Positions 12,701 to 23,749 are shown, numbered from the stretch's first letter. The stretch is 64,000 bases of DNA from Alligator mississippiensis (GCF_030867095.1 NC_081826.1:36806001-36870000); one strand, 5' to 3'. Notes: generated from the sequence alone by a model not told the origin. Made by a program: numbers and translations.

Positions 12701-15700
12701 CTGCTTAGGACCTACTGCATCTTAAACACTAGACTTTTACGTTGCCATGGCTACAATTAGTTTGACAGACATATCAACAGTGGCAATCTACTGGCACGCA
12801 CGCTTATTTTATGCCAAATATAGAGTGTATAGATTGAAATGGCTGCTGCCACCTTGCAGCTGTCATGTTAGTAAAGCTGTGACTCAGTGGGAACTAAGCT
12901 CAAAATCTCTTCAGTATTTACACCTGATTTGTACTGCAACTTCTGGAAGTCAAAGCGACGGTCATTAGTTCACTGACTTATCACTCCCCTGAGTTCCATG
13001 ACCTCAGTCACATGTCCAGCACCCCATGTATTTATTCTACAAACTCTCCACAACAATTGGGCTTAGTCCTTCCAAGGCACCTATATTGGTTTTTGTGAAA
13101 TATTAGAATCAAATTCAGCACTTGGATGCCATGGTGAAGAAGATAAAATATCAAAGTGCACAATGAGAGAATTTTCCTTCTTATTTGGCAAACCTTAGAA
13201 ATCATCTCACTTCTAGTAAGAAAAGGACTAAAAGCTATGAACTCTCTTAAATTCCTGAATATCAAATCAGTCACACCTGAGCAGTGAGACATGTTAATTA
13301 GGTTCAGGGTCTTATCCACCCTATACTGGTCTCTAGGTGGACTACTTCATCAGTCTACATTTCTGACTCAATGGGGTTTTTTTTGTTCCTTGTCTGTGGG
13401 CTAGCTCCAACTTTTCCCTCAAGCCTAATACCCAACCCCATGAAGAACAGCAGGTCTTGCACCAGTTGAACTAAATCTCCATCATGGGGAAAGCTTTACA
13501 GGTGTACAAGATGTTTATATGCTTAACTACTAAATACTCAATATTCTGTTAATGTAAAAAAAAAAAAAAGTTCTCAGAGGAACATAAACTTTGAAGCTTG
13601 AGGTTCTTAAATTAATCTAATGACGGAGTAGTATGAGACCTTCTTATGGGACAGATTATCTCCCCACCTCCCCATTTGCTTACTGGTGGGGTTTCTGACA
13701 CCTTCCTCAAAAATACGTAGTGCTGGCACTGAGAGATGGGATAATGACTAAATGAACTGGGCATCTAGCCCAGACCACAGAGGAGTTGCCATAAGAGACA
13801 GCTGCAGGCAGAGCCAAGCAGGACAACAGACAGCACTGGTTGTAGCAAAATGGTAAACTGTAAAACAACTTGTGTCAGATTATGCAGCTACAGAATCATG
13901 GAATCCATAACGGAGATAAACCTCACTGATCAGCCTCAACATTAGTGGCTCAGGCTCTGTACAGGTGCAAACAGTACTCAATCTACTATTCTCTCCTGAG
14001 ATTCTCCCTATAACACTATGGAAACAAGACACTGGCTTTGGGGGTTTAGAGGAATGGTCAAGGTTCTGAAGCACTCTTATGCCAAGTAGGTAAGCTTTTG
14101 GCCAACTACAAGACTGCAATATTGGAAAATACACAGGGGACTCAATTATGTCAAACCTACATGAAACATGATCAACTCACAAACAAGTCATTTACTTTAG
14201 CATTTTGATATTTGTGTTGCATTAAATGCTGTCTGCATGTGCGCAGCCACAGCATGCATGCAGTCAGGAATCCAGCCCGGCAGCTTGAAGAGCAATGTTC
14301 AACTGGTAAGTCTGTGGGGCTTGGGGGGGTAGGGAAGGGGCAATGGGGGAGGGCAGATCGAGGTCCCCACTGTGAGGGAGTGGGGCAGAGGTAGGCACTG
14401 CCTAGCCAGGGTGGTGACTGTGAGCCTGAGGCTACTGTGAGTGGGACAGAGCTGTAGGGAGAGGGGACAGGAATGGGCCAGGGGCAGGCACTGCCTACCC
14501 GGGGTTGCTGGGAGTATGATGGAGCTGCAGGCAGCTCATCCAGGGAGCTTATGTGGGGGTATGTGGCCCCCCCACCCCCAGATCTGTGCATAGGGTGAGG
14601 GTAGGCTGCATCCCATCATTCCCCCACCACCACACACAGACATACAGAGAGGATGCTGCTCTCCAAGCTGCTGGTCTACATTCCTGTAAATTGGCTGGTT
14701 AAAAATTAGCTATCAGTACTGGCCAAGAAAATCTTTAATTTGTGCACCCCTATCCAAAATCATTCTTTTATGACCAAGTACTGCATATATGAAATCTCCC
14801 CAGAAAATTTAAGTTACTTAGGATATGAACATGCAAGAACTGATTTTAAACAAATTAGCTAACTAAAGAAATGGAAGTTATCACGTCATGAATGTACAGA
14901 ACACTATACGATACAAAGAATTTACACTCTTATTACACATTAAACTCCAATTATATTCCATATCAAAATATATAATACCTACTGGTGTAATATACACTTG
15001 GTAAGAAATTCAAACTAGTAGTTGCTATGATATGACATGCCAGGAGTGGCTGACAATTCTCTAACCCAGGGGTTTTCAACCTCTTTTCTTTGTGTACTCC
15101 CGGCAGTCAGACATGGAGCAGGGGAGGGGAGCATGGTGGAAGCACAAGGAGGTGGGTGGCAGCAGTGACCACCATGTGCAAGCTGCCCCCCCCCACCTCC
15201 ACCCCCACATCCAGCTGGCTGGGTGATGCTTGTGTGGCTGGCAGGGGTGCACCACTGCCTTCACTCCACCCCAGCCCTGCTCCTGGGAGGCAGCAACGCA
15301 GGGTGGTAGGTGGCAGCACTCCATCCCCACCCACCCGCCCTAGGGCCTTCTCAAGTACCCCTAGGGATATGCATACCCCTGTTTGACAACCCCTGTTCTA
15401 ACCAGTCTGGCTGCAAACCAAATCTTGAGGCAGCCAGGAATCACAGGACACAGAACTTGAGATGAACATATCCCAAAGCCAAGCAGCTGCATGCATCATG
15501 TCAAGTCAAATAATATATTTGTTGTTAAACGACTTCTTGTTTATTATTTTGTTCTCAGAACTGAAGGAAATCAGAAACAGAAAATGGACAGAAGAAAAGA
15601 AAGCTTTATTTAACCATTTCTATTCCTTCAGGAGCATCTTTATACTTCCTGAAAGCTGTACATTGTTTGGCCACCCATGTAACCAGGGGTGGATCCAGAA

Positions 15701-18700
15701 GGGGTGCCGTAGCATCCTTTTTCTGACCATACAGCAGGAGCAGCAACCAGGGACTTAAGACCCTGAAGAAGAAGTAAGAATTCCACCCTGCCTTCCCCCT
15801 CCATGCTCAGAGGCATATCCCCTCACCTCCCAGGACCTCTCTCCCCTGCCTGCTCCTGTCTGGCCTAAGCTGGGCTCAGCCTGAGATGGTAGTGGTAGCA
15901 GCAGTGGTGGAGGGCAAATTCACCCTCCCTGCCTGATGCCTCAGGTGTTTTTAGCCAATTTTTAAGGAGGCATATTGGCCAATACCAATACAATTTACAA
16001 TACACAGCCTGGCAGCTTGAAGAGCTGTTGTGGTGGAAGGCGAGGAGGAAGGAAAGAGGTGTGAGGGGGTGAAGATCAAGCACCCTGGAGAGATTGGGGC
16101 TGGAGCTGGGGCAAGGGCTGAGGCAGGCACTGTCCAGCCAGGGCAGGGCACAGGATGGAGCTGCACGGGGCAGGCTGCCACTGTGGGCTGAGGCTGACTG
16201 CACTTGGGGTGGGTGGCAGCAGCTCTGGAAGGAGGGTTAGCTGGGAGGAGGGTTATGCGAGTGGGGACTGCAGCTACCCCAAAATTTGCTGTAGCCCCCA
16301 CATAGTCCTATCCCAATGCTGCTGCCGCCCACACCAAGCGCAGCCCCAGCCCAGCCCCTCCCCCCCAACCCTGTGCTGGGAAAAGCCTGGCACAGCCCTG
16401 GTCCCAGCCTGCAATCTGCCCCACCCAGATCTGGGGGCACATTCCCCCATACTCTCCTGGGTTGTGTGCAGTGGTGGGAGCCCCCCCCCCCCCCCCATGC
16501 CTCCTGGACAAGCCACAGCTCTGACCTGTGCCCCACCCTGGCTGGGCAGCGCTTGCCCCAGCCCCACTCTCTCCCTCACCACGGGGGCCTTGATCTGCCC
16601 CCCACCCCCCAATTCTTCCACTACAGATTTACCAGCTGCACTGCTCCTTGCCACCTATGTGCTGTGCTGTGGCTAAGTGCATGCACGGAGCATTTATCGG
16701 CCACATTATCAGTCACATCAGGCTGATTTCTTACAGTCAATTTTCTTTATATTGGTGCCGACCCAATATTGGACCTATGTATCAGTGTACCTCTACTGTC
16801 AAGTCTTCCAGCCACAGCCTACTGCGTGATACTTTTAAGGATTCTTCAGTGAATTGTAATCAAGTAAGCAACAAGTATCTCTGTGTACTCAATACATGTG
16901 CTAACCAACTAAAACTAGTACCGATACACTAGCACAAGCCACAGTCATACTTTCATTTTACTTTGTAAAAAATACAATAAGTTTCTGTAAACAGGATTAA
17001 TGAAACAAGATATCCCCACTTGTTTAAGTGACATATAGTCTTACCTTTGCTATAATTTCTGAAATATTCTTCAGGGACTGTTTGATTGGATACTTGGCCA
17101 TATCCCACTGGAATCTTGTTATATAGGTGACCAAGTCAACTAAAAAAGGTGGAAGAATAACAGGTTACACACAACAATAAAAAGCACGGACTTTGACAAG
17201 TTGCTTGTTTTCTGCATTGTTTCTCATGTCACAGGTTAATTAATGGTCTACAAACTTTCAAACACTGACCCTATCGCACACACTATATTATGGTAGAAAA
17301 ATTTTGGATATTATAAACTCAGGGATACTTTGGCTTCTTATATTCAGATACTGGCTCCTGTACACCTGCAAACTCTTAAGATGGATGGTGAAATGTGCCA
17401 ATAACAATTTCAGAAGCAGCAAAGTAATGACAAAAATAGTACTTCTGTGCAACATCAACAGCACAAGTCTTGCTCTGAAAAGAAGCCTTTTTTCCCCTCA
17501 ATTTCAAAGTTCATTTGGCTCTCAGCTAAAGCAGCAGTTGCATACATCTCTAGCTGGATGTGTAGGTGGCTCAAGCACGAACTGGATATTTTTCAATTAG
17601 TATCCAGCAGATATATTCATTTTAAGTCCCTTTTGTATTCACCTTTGGCATCACTATTAGATATTAGTAATTAATTAAAATTACAGATTAGTTACTTATG
17701 CAGAAAGAATGCCAGTTCAAGGGACCATTGCACTATTCCAGTATGGACCAGTATTCAGTTTCTAGAAGGTAGCTAACAAGCTTTCTACAAAAGCCTACTT
17801 GAGAGTTAGGAAACACTTACTCCCCTCTACCTTACATAAAGATCTGAGCAAGCAACAAAGAGACACATTTTAATACATGCTATAGTTAATATCACAATAA
17901 AAGATGCAGTATTAAAATAAAGGAGAAACAAGACTAAACTGGTGATGACTTGAACATACAAGACTTTAAAAAAGAAAAAAAGGAAGAGCTTTTTTAGGAG
18001 TGGATGTTTAACAGGTATCTGAAACCAGCTCTCACTTCTGGAGTTTGTTCCTCTTTTGGAATGACTTGGCAGCCAGCCAAAGCATCGCCATGTTTACCTT
18101 GAATTCTAAATATTTTACATTAAGAAGTAGAATTAAGTCTGCAGAAAAAGCAACAGCAAATCCTGAAAATTGTCCAGAATAAAGGTAACACTTCTTACCT
18201 CCATTAGCCAAGAGATTTTCCTGAACTTTATCTTTACTGTCTTCCAAAACATCAGCCATATATTGTGCCACTTTCTTGACTACACTGGAGAAACAAGACA
18301 GAGTAATAAAACATTAGGAATAGCTTTGAGAATGAAAAAAGCACTAGTGTCTCATTCAAATGTCAGAAAACTAAGTCCATGGAGTCAAAGCAATGTGATA
18401 TAATTATTTTGATAAGATAAAACTATATTTAAAAGGTTAGATCAAATTATAAAAGGTTTGCTTGTGCTCATAGAAAGCTTAGGGTAGACGCTATAAAGTT
18501 TTGCATAGGAAGTACCTATTTTTTCTAAATGGTTCTAGACATGTATTTGTTTTGATTATAGGGTTTTTATCATGCTTGCCAGCAGATTTAACAAAAAGAA
18601 AGCAAAGCTTTTACTTCCGAATAACAGTGTAAGGTGCCAAATCATACTGAAGTTCAATACAATTTGGATGCCTAACTCCCTTGAGGTCTTCTCTTTTTTC

Positions 18701-21700
18701 AAGGGAAAGAAGTAGGGAATATATATATATATATTTGTATTTAATACAGAAACTCAAGGCAGAGAGAAAAGTAATGAATTACTGCCGCCCACAGAAGTCC
18801 ATCTTCACAACACAGATTTCTCAAGTAATAGTTCAGTGCTTTAAACTATTTCTCTTTTCCAAGAAGACAGAGTACTACTTTAACAGTACTTCAATTGTTT
18901 ATGCATGTCAGACTACAAGAACACTTTGCCTACTTTTTGAGTGTTAACCAAGAAGTTCTCCCATTATTAAAGTAATTTCTCCTTCCCTTCAAAACACAGA
19001 TTGCTAGAAATCCTGCCCTGTTAATTACCAAATTAAAACTGAATGTATTCATCGCCTTACATGCTTATGTATCTTTCAGTTACACACACGCACTCTGATT
19101 TGGCAAAATAATTGTGAACAAAATGCTCTAAAAGGAAAAGGAGTTATTTATTTTTCTCTAATGCTTTTAAAGAACAGTTACGTTTGTCAGGCTGTACAAG
19201 TATTTCTTCCATAGGTACATAAGCTTGTTCACTGGGGTATGGGGTATGTGTCATACATTTTTAAATAAGCCACAAGCAACTGGCAGCTGACTTGTTTAAG
19301 AAACCACAATTACCACTACTTGTCAGTTGGTTGATTTAATTAAACTATGCCATACTAGTGTCCTAAAAGCATGCTTTAACCTTGAAGTGAATCGAATTCC
19401 ACTCTTGCCCTCTCTTCCCCCCCACCCTCCAATTCACCTTAAATTCAGCACATGAGGAGAATTACAGAAACTTCTACTAAATTATCCAGTTCAAAAAGAA
19501 GAGAAGCAGAATGTCCTACTCAGTAGACAGAGAAATGGTAGTAACAGTTGCACATTTTCTTGGCTAGCATATAAAATAGTTTGTTAACTGAAATCAACAG
19601 TAAGCAAGGGGGCTTCACAGTATCAGAGCCATAAAAACAGTAGCAGAACAACAGCTGTTAAAGATTTGGTAAATCTATATATTTTAAGATCAGCACAAGC
19701 AAGGAATGTTTGTTAGATCCTTTTCTGAAAAGGACAATTTACCAGAAGTGGGAAAGCAATTGATTTTCAGGCCTGGGAACAGAACTCAGAAGCCCAGTTC
19801 TGCATCCTCAAGATTGGTCCCTCTAAATAAATCTCTTCCAACCCTGATCCCAAATATTTCTCCCACCTATACTCTTCCTTCCTTGTTTTCTTTTATGCGT
19901 TCCCTTTCCAACATCTTGTATTATGTATGTACCATAGGGTTGTCTGTTGTGGAGTTTATTAATGCCAAAAAAGACAAACTATTTCTAAGAACATGGACTT
20001 GGTTTCTCCGAGTGAGGCTGGGAAAAGAAGAGAGAAGTTCTTGCCATAATACTGTGCAGTCTACTTTTGGTTTTAAGAATCTCCATGTTTAAACATTTCC
20101 AAGCCAGCAAAGATTGGCTACAAAGCAGCAGCAGGCTGATTACTTCTAAACATCAAATATTACTATCAAATATAAATGCTCATTATTCTTTACTCGTATA
20201 GAAGAGAAATCAAATCCATGTTCTTATAAGTAATTAGTCTTTTTTTTAATTAATTACCTCCACAACAGACAACCCTATGGTACACAGAAAAATGTCAAAA
20301 TTCCTAACTGAAATAGCGTGACAATAAGATTTTCTTTACCCTTATAAATTCTTCAATAGTTGCCTACACTCAGACCAAAGGATTGTCAGTCTCCTTGGAA
20401 ACTCCAGTTTTTGTATTAAAGGAAAGCTTAAGAAAAGCAAAATAGGTAGAAATTTAGCTTTTCCACTAGAGATGTAGCTCAAAGAATTATTTTTATTAAA
20501 AAAAATTGACAGCAAGTTCCACAATTTCATAAAATGCATATGTTTACAAGTAACAGAGCAACCTATATATAATATAATGTTTTGATCAGCCTGCTATAAA
20601 ACTTGGCTATTGAGACATTAGGAAGCCCCCATAGGTAAAACATGGACTGTGGGGAAAAAAAGATCTCCATTATTGTAATATTTTATATACTATTAAAAAT
20701 TGTTACCCCTCCACAAATGCATCCAATTTAGCCAGCTCATCTGACAAACCAACTAACACATCCAGTGTGCCAACCTAGAATAAAAAAGAAAAGAACTATT
20801 ACTATTTGACTTTAGATGCAAGTCTAGAAAAGCAAAAAGGGCTGGAGGACACACTAAAAACAGAGCACCCCATAAAAACCCATACCGTAAGTTTTCAAAA
20901 CAAAACATGTATTAAAATCAATGGCAAATCAAAGAGGCATAATAAATCAAGAGCAATTTATTCATTTCAGTAAACTAGAAATCAACGTTCTGGATCTGAT
21001 TGCATGTAGCTCAGTACCATTCTCCACTCCACCTACCCACGGTTCCATGTTAACACTCAGTTATCACAAAGGATTTCCTGAATAAACCACATGTCTGTCC
21101 AGTCCAGTATGCCAACTCCTGCAGTAGTCAGTATTGGATGCTTTAGGAGAAAGTGAATGAGTTATTTGGCAGGTAGATATCAGCTAGTCTACCCCTCATG
21201 TTAGGTCTCATCCAGACATGCTTGCTGACAAACTGGTTTCAACTCCAAAGCATGATGTTTAACATGTTAAAAAAAAAAAGTGGTCATTAATTTACGTACT
21301 GTATATAAAACAAAAATATCCAAAATGTATTTGTCATCACTACTTTCTTCTGCCACCTTCCAAAAGCACTCATCTGCCTTTGTAGTCCCATGGAAAATAT
21401 ATGCATCTATTTTAGCATATTTATTTCCATGAAGCTAAAAATCTCATTGTTCTAGATACAAATATTATACAATGATTCACATATCGATCAGGCCAACAAT
21501 TTTGATGTCTAGTTGTTTAATAGTTAAGTCATAAGAGGGACACAACAAACATGAATAAAACTTATTATGGCTAGTCTCACTGAAATCTACAACTGAAAAC
21601 TGAAGGTTTTTAAGTGTCAAGTAAATATTTTTTTTTTGATTCTCTTAAATGCTGAGCTGTATGTACCAGCATATGCCAAACAGAAGTAAGCGTAGACTTA

Positions 21701-23698
21701 GCGCTTAACCTTTAAGTAGGAAACAACTTATAAATCAACCTGTTTGCATGCAGAAAGAGTACAAAATCTGTTATTAAAGTTGACAACAAAAATAACATTT
21801 ATTTTACCTATGTACATAAGAACATACATTACGCGGTAGCCTGTGCTCTATCTTTACATTCTAGGGCTAGGGAGGAAAGAATGCTTTACATGCTAATCCC
21901 AAGTAATGGCCTACTTTCTGGTTACTATCCACAGCCAAAATCTGATGAATCAGAAACTTTAACCTAAACTGGAATTTACTTGGTCAACAGAACAATTATA
22001 ATGAAAGAACATTACTTTAACATGTAAAGGCCATGACAGATGAGTAGGAATTAAAAGCAGAAGAAGATTTGGGTCACAAGAAGGCAAACTGGAACAATCT
22101 TGGTAACTAAGCACAGAACCCTGCCTTGATCCAGTTTTAACTCATGGGACTATTCCAGAAAACAGCTTTCAGCCAATTTATGCCAGGTATACAGCAGTTA
22201 GGCAAACTAGCTTACAGCATGTACATTTTAAGTACGTTTATCTTAATCCCCTTTTAGAAACAGCCTTATCTTACAGAGACTAGAGAGTGGACGAGAGAAT
22301 AGCCACATCAAAACAAAATGGGGAATAATAGAAACATTCAAAAGGAGCTATTTCAGGTAGGTGCGAGTACCCCTACTGTAGAAAGACCAAGGTCTTGAGG
22401 CCACATGCATATATATATGTTCATCATAACTACAGAAGAATGCAGGGATGCTTTCCCCTGCATTCTGGAACTGAAACAAGTACTCCCTCAAAGGTAAGGC
22501 CAATCCAAAGGGTACTAAGTTATAGCAAGCAGAGAAGTTGTGGTTTGGTTTTTTGTTTTGGTTTTTTTTTTTTGGGGGGGGGGGGGAGGGACACATTATA
22601 AATCACACTGTAGCTGGGAAACAACTGGAGAGCTGTGCAATCTGGCATCACTTGCAGTTACGTAAGTAGCATCTGGCTGAACAGGAAACATTCTGACAGA
22701 TATTCTTCTCCCTACTTCCTTTTTCTACTTTTCCCTTCTAATAGGTTTTCTCTTTTTATAAAAGTGTGATTCAGGCTCACGATTCTTTTTTATTCTAGAA
22801 ATATAAAACTCCATTATATGCCTACTTTAAATTTAAAGGATAAATTCCCAAAGCTACAGTTGCCAAAAAGAAACAAACGCAGGCCAAAACAAACTGCTTT
22901 CAACCTTCTCTTCCTTGTCCTTGCTATCAGTTTAACAATGTACCCACTGTCTCTTACCATTTTTCCATGCCATACCTTGGCAAGCTGCACTGAGACAGCT
23001 CAGCTGCCATCTACTCTGAACAAGGCAGTGCTGTGTCTGATTGAAAGATTCTGATTTTAACCAGGCCGTTTCATATTATCGCAGATGGGAAAGGAGCAGC
23101 AGCTAATTCAGAAGTGGACCATAAAAACCCTACCACTAGACAGCTTATATTGCAAGTCTTAGTGAACATGCAACATTTATCTATCTTAAATTGAAGTAAA
23201 AGAAATACCTTCTTCAATTTATCTACTGACTCCGTTTCAGGATGCCTTATTTCCATGGCAGTAGTTGTGACCACATGCAAGAAGTGTGCCTTTTTCAGAT
23301 TTTATAGACTAAAGAGGAATTTTAGACTCAAAATGTTTAAATAGCAACTGAAAAATTAGTTTTCCCTATGTGCATTTGCTTCTAATTTTCAGGTCTAGAT
23401 ATATTTCTATAATGTAGAATTGATAATGTAGAATTGCCTTCAGAAAAGTCCCACATTTACAAGCAAAGGAACAACCAGAAGTGAAAATTCACTTGGTTAT
23501 CTTATCTTGTTCAGAAGAAACCCAAGAAAGATATGGAAAACAGGAACATTTTAGGGATTTACATACCTTTAAGTCAGGGATATTAAACTTTGAATTGGTA
23601 GACAGATTATTATTTTTTGTAGTAGCAGCATGTAGTTTCTCCCATGTCTGTTGACAGGTTTTCTCTCCAGGAGCAGAAATCAGCCAGAACTCTGTCAT
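607..23698 (-). CDS. ATP6V1C1: V-type proton ATPase subunit C 1 (3' end outside window)
   Basis: This is subunit C of the cytosolic V1 sector of the vacuolar H+-ATPase (yeast Vma5 family). It bridges the peripheral stalks and membrane-bound V0 and is released when the pump disassembles. The coding sequence joins ten minus-strand exons: 23698-23567, 20774-20707, 18284-18199, 17139-17045, 9364-9273, 4157-4059, 3877-3809, 2894-2802, 2712-2619 and 704-607. They total 926 nt, or 308 codons plus two bases. Every intron is GT-AG and each junction keeps frame. The product begins [13 protein letters not shown] and includes [41 protein letters not shown] and [19 protein letters not shown], matching vertebrate C1 as I recall it. 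The visible length to Arg309 equals the human protein with no indel. About 73 C-terminal residues (two exons) lie past the left edge. The paralogue ATP6V1C2 fits poorly. The open frame implies a working gene. Confidence 0.97.
705..2618 (-). other. ATP6V1C1 intron 10
   Basis: AT-rich intron. The stretch 1950-2310 is G-rich and looks like an unclassified interspersed repeat with a G-run at 2257-2266. Open frames in it (for example 1996-2370) have no recognisable protein character. Confidence 0.8.
2619..2712 (-). CDS. ATP6V1C1: ATP6V1C1 exon 10 (residues 245-276)
   Basis: The 94-nt exon has acceptor CAAATGTAG and donor CAGTTT|GTAAGT, where the last exon base is not G. It encodes [20 protein letters not shown] and then [11 protein letters not shown], a highly charged helical stretch. 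It ends in phase 0. Confidence 0.96.
2802..2894 (-). CDS. ATP6V1C1: ATP6V1C1 exon 9 (residues 214-245)
   Basis: The 93-nt exon has acceptor TTATCCAG and donor AGCAA|GTAAGA. It encodes [20 protein letters not shown] and then [10 protein letters not shown]. The EDQDSYLC and VTLF cores are diagnostic of subunit C1. Confidence 0.95.
3367..3568. mobile_element. Short hAT-type element in intron 8
   Basis: The 202-bp unit has imperfect terminal inverted repeats: CAGTGGTTTTCAAACTT at the left and a right end whose reverse reads CAGTGGTATTCAAACTG. The flanking octamers (TGCTAAAG and CTCTAAAA) match at 5 of 8 positions, suggesting an old 8-bp target duplication. Confidence 0.7.
3809..3877 (-). CDS. 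ATP6V1C1: ATP6V1C1 exon 8 (residues 191-214)
   Basis: The 69-nt exon has acceptor TTTTGTGTAG and donor AGCAA|GTAAGT. It encodes [20 protein letters not shown] and then SS. This central head-domain segment diverges more from mammalian C1 than the flanking exons, but frame and length are conserved. Confidence 0.94.
4059..4157 (-). CDS. ATP6V1C1: ATP6V1C1 exon 7 (residues 158-191)
   Basis: The 99-nt exon has acceptor TTCCTTACAG and donor CCCAA|GTAAGT. It encodes [20 protein letters not shown] and then [12 protein letters not shown]. It is followed by a short 181-bp intron before exon 8. Confidence 0.95.
4760..5383. repeat. MITE-like unit with inverted ends and internal hairpin
   Basis: The left end CTTAGACCTTCTCTACATAT resembles the reverse of the right end (CTAAGGTCTCCTCTACACAT), giving imperfect terminal inverted repeats. 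Internally, 4856-4867 and 4884-4895 form a perfect 12-bp stem (CTATAAAGTTAG and its complement). I could not find a convincing target duplication, so the limits are approximate. Confidence 0.45.
5721..8208 (+). mobile_element. 5'-truncated CR1 LINE, antisense to ATP6V1C1
   Basis: This is a non-LTR retrotransposon copy lacking ORF1 and the start of ORF2. It keeps the end of the endonuclease domain, the whole reverse transcriptase and the 3' end. The tail (GATCTATTGAGGTCCCTTCC and a final AATCTATG) is the standard CR1 3' terminus. It is clearly the same subfamily as the copy at 31302-32935, and that similarity plus the nearly open frame suggests fairly recent insertion. It sits in intron 6 in opposite orientation to the gene. 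Confidence 0.95.
5764..8117 (+). pseudogene. CR1 ORF2 (endonuclease/reverse transcriptase), frameshifted
   Basis: The frame is open from the truncation point; the ATG at 5764 is internal, since upstream codons also read as CR1 protein ([10 protein letters not shown]). The endonuclease remnant shows GDLN at residues 2-5 and the SDH motif at 70-72. The RT shows [24 protein letters not shown] and the catalytic FADD at 518-521 (7315-7326). Against the copy at 32.2 kb there is a 2-bp deletion near 7614 and a 1-bp insertion near 7657, so the frame breaks at 7635 and resumes in another phase by 7686. The native TAG stop has become TGG at 8115-8117. Confidence 0.93.
8630..8796. mobile_element. Short hAT (Charlie-like) element in intron 6
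   Basis: The left end CAGCAATTCTCAATTTTAAT pairs with a right end reading AAGGTTGAGAACCACTG, the typical CAGTGGTTCTCAACC-type terminus. No matching flanking octamer is visible. Confidence 0.6.
9273..9364 (-). CDS. ATP6V1C1: ATP6V1C1 exon 6 (residues 128-158)
   Basis: The 92-nt exon has acceptor TTTTTTAAAG and donor ATGC|GTAAGC. It encodes [20 protein letters not shown] and then [10 protein letters not shown]. One substitution against the human protein as I recall it (Ser to Ala after DLK) is conservative. It ends two bases into the codon for Ala158. Confidence 0.96.
9857..10096. mobile_element. hAT-type element with 8-bp target duplication
   Basis: The ends TACTAATTCTCAACC and GGTTGAAAATCACTG are diverged CAGTGGTTCTCAACC-type inverted repeats. 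Flanking octamers ATATAGAA (9849-9856) and ATATACAA (10097-10104) match at 7 of 8 positions. The 240-bp unit is non-coding. Confidence 0.75.
11663..12149. repeat. MITE-like unit with 18-bp terminal inverted repeats
   Basis: TGCATCTACATGTACAAT at the left and the reverse of the right end, TACATCTACATGTGCAAT, match at 16 of 18 bases. The interior is non-coding. No clear target duplication was found, so the superfamily is uncertain. Confidence 0.55.
14215..14745. repeat. GC-rich interspersed repeat, family copy 1
   Basis: It shares the landmark CAGC(C/T)(C/T)GGCAGCTTGAAGAGC near 14274 with the copy near 16005, and ends near the element-like terminus GTGCACCCCT. It is non-coding and GC-rich against AT-rich intron. 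The limits are approximate. Confidence 0.45.
15067..15395. mobile_element. hAT-type element with 8-bp target duplication
   Basis: The unit starts CAGGGGTTTTCAACCTC and ends TTGACAACCCCTG, which form inverted ends. Flanking octamers CTCTAACC (15059-15066) and TTCTAACC (15396-15403) match at 7 of 8. The interior is GC-rich and produces long spurious frames on both strands. Confidence 0.8.
15940..16790. repeat. GC-rich interspersed repeat, family copy 2
   Basis: It is related to 14215-14745 through the GGCAGCTTGAAGAGC landmark. Its outer parts carry opposed TTGGCCAATACCAATA and ATTGGTGCCGACCCAATA-like segments, suggesting a DNA element. A C16 run lies at 16481-16496. Frames inside are proline- and glycine-rich composition artefacts. 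Confidence 0.45.
17045..17139 (-). CDS. ATP6V1C1: ATP6V1C1 exon 5 (residues 96-127)
   Basis: The 95-nt exon has acceptor CTTTTTTAG and donor AAAG|GTAA. It encodes [17 protein letters not shown] and then [14 protein letters not shown], ending in phase 0. Confidence 0.96.
17140..18198 (-). other. ATP6V1C1 intron 4
   Basis: AT-rich 1.06-kb intron. A weak remnant near 17716-17790 resembles the old repeat seen at 45.66 kb. Nothing else is recognisable. Confidence 0.8.
18199..18284 (-). CDS. ATP6V1C1: ATP6V1C1 exon 4 (residues 67-96)
   Basis: The 86-nt exon has acceptor TTTCTCCAG and donor AG|GTAAGA. It encodes [15 protein letters not shown] followed by [13 protein letters not shown]. This is the N-terminal foot region of subunit C in the family structure. 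It ends one base into the codon for Val96. Confidence 0.96.
18285..20706 (-). other. ATP6V1C1 intron 3
   Basis: AT-rich intron with a short TA run (about 18719-18734). It contains a perfect 27-bp inverted repeat (19928-19954 and 20258-20284) described separately. No transposon is clearly recognisable. Confidence 0.8.
19928..20284. repeat. Perfect 27-bp inverted repeat with 303-bp loop
   Basis: Positions 19928-19954 (starting TGTACCATAGGGTTGTCTGT) are the exact reverse complement of 20258-20284. Pairing stops on both sides of the arms. No flanking duplication or known element end is seen. Confidence 0.9.
20707..20774 (-). CDS. ATP6V1C1: ATP6V1C1 exon 3 (residues 45-67)
   Basis: The 68-nt exon lies between an acceptor ending TTCTAG and the donor GG|GTAACA. 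It encodes [20 protein letters not shown] and the start of the next segment. It ends after two bases of the Gly67 codon, which the next exon completes with T. Confidence 0.96.
20775..23566 (-). other. ATP6V1C1 intron 2
   Basis: AT-rich 2.8-kb intron with a T/G homopolymer stretch (about 22561-22586). A weak remnant of an old interspersed repeat may lie at 21090-21140. Otherwise nothing is recognised. Confidence 0.8.
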
Positions 23699-23749
23699 TT
23701 TTGTCACTTTATCTTGACACGTGGTATTTTTGAAGATAGACACAAGATG
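23567..23749 (-). CDS. ATP6V1C1: ATP6V1C1 exon 2 (start codon, residues 1-44)
   Basis: The acceptor follows a long pyrimidine tract (plus-strand 23751-23780) ending in CGCAG. The first 51 nt are untranslated, and the ATG is at 23698-23696 in an AAAATGA context. It is the first ATG in the exon; the in-frame codon further upstream is GTG, not ATG. The coding part runs [10 protein letters not shown] to NIPDLK and ends in phase 0 at donor AAG|GTATGT. Confidence 0.97.

Larger units (their letters stand above)
9365..17044 (-). other. ATP6V1C1 intron 5
   Basis: This is the largest intron apart from intron 1 visible here (7.7 kb). It holds two hAT-type units with target duplications (9857-10096 and 15067-15395), a MITE-like unit (11663-12149) and two copies of a GC-rich repeat family (about 14.2-14.75 and 15.94-16.79 kb). 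The rest is AT-rich and unannotated; its open frames are spurious. Confidence 0.85.

Noticed and set aside
607..23698. Subunit C2 (ATP6V1C2) as identity of the gene
   Set aside because: Residues such as [14 protein letters not shown] and [18 protein letters not shown] match C1, not C2, as I recall both.
23741..23743. GTG-initiated longer N-terminus in exon 2
   Set aside because: The codon is GTG close to the acceptor; the conserved protein begins at the ATG at 23698, in good context.
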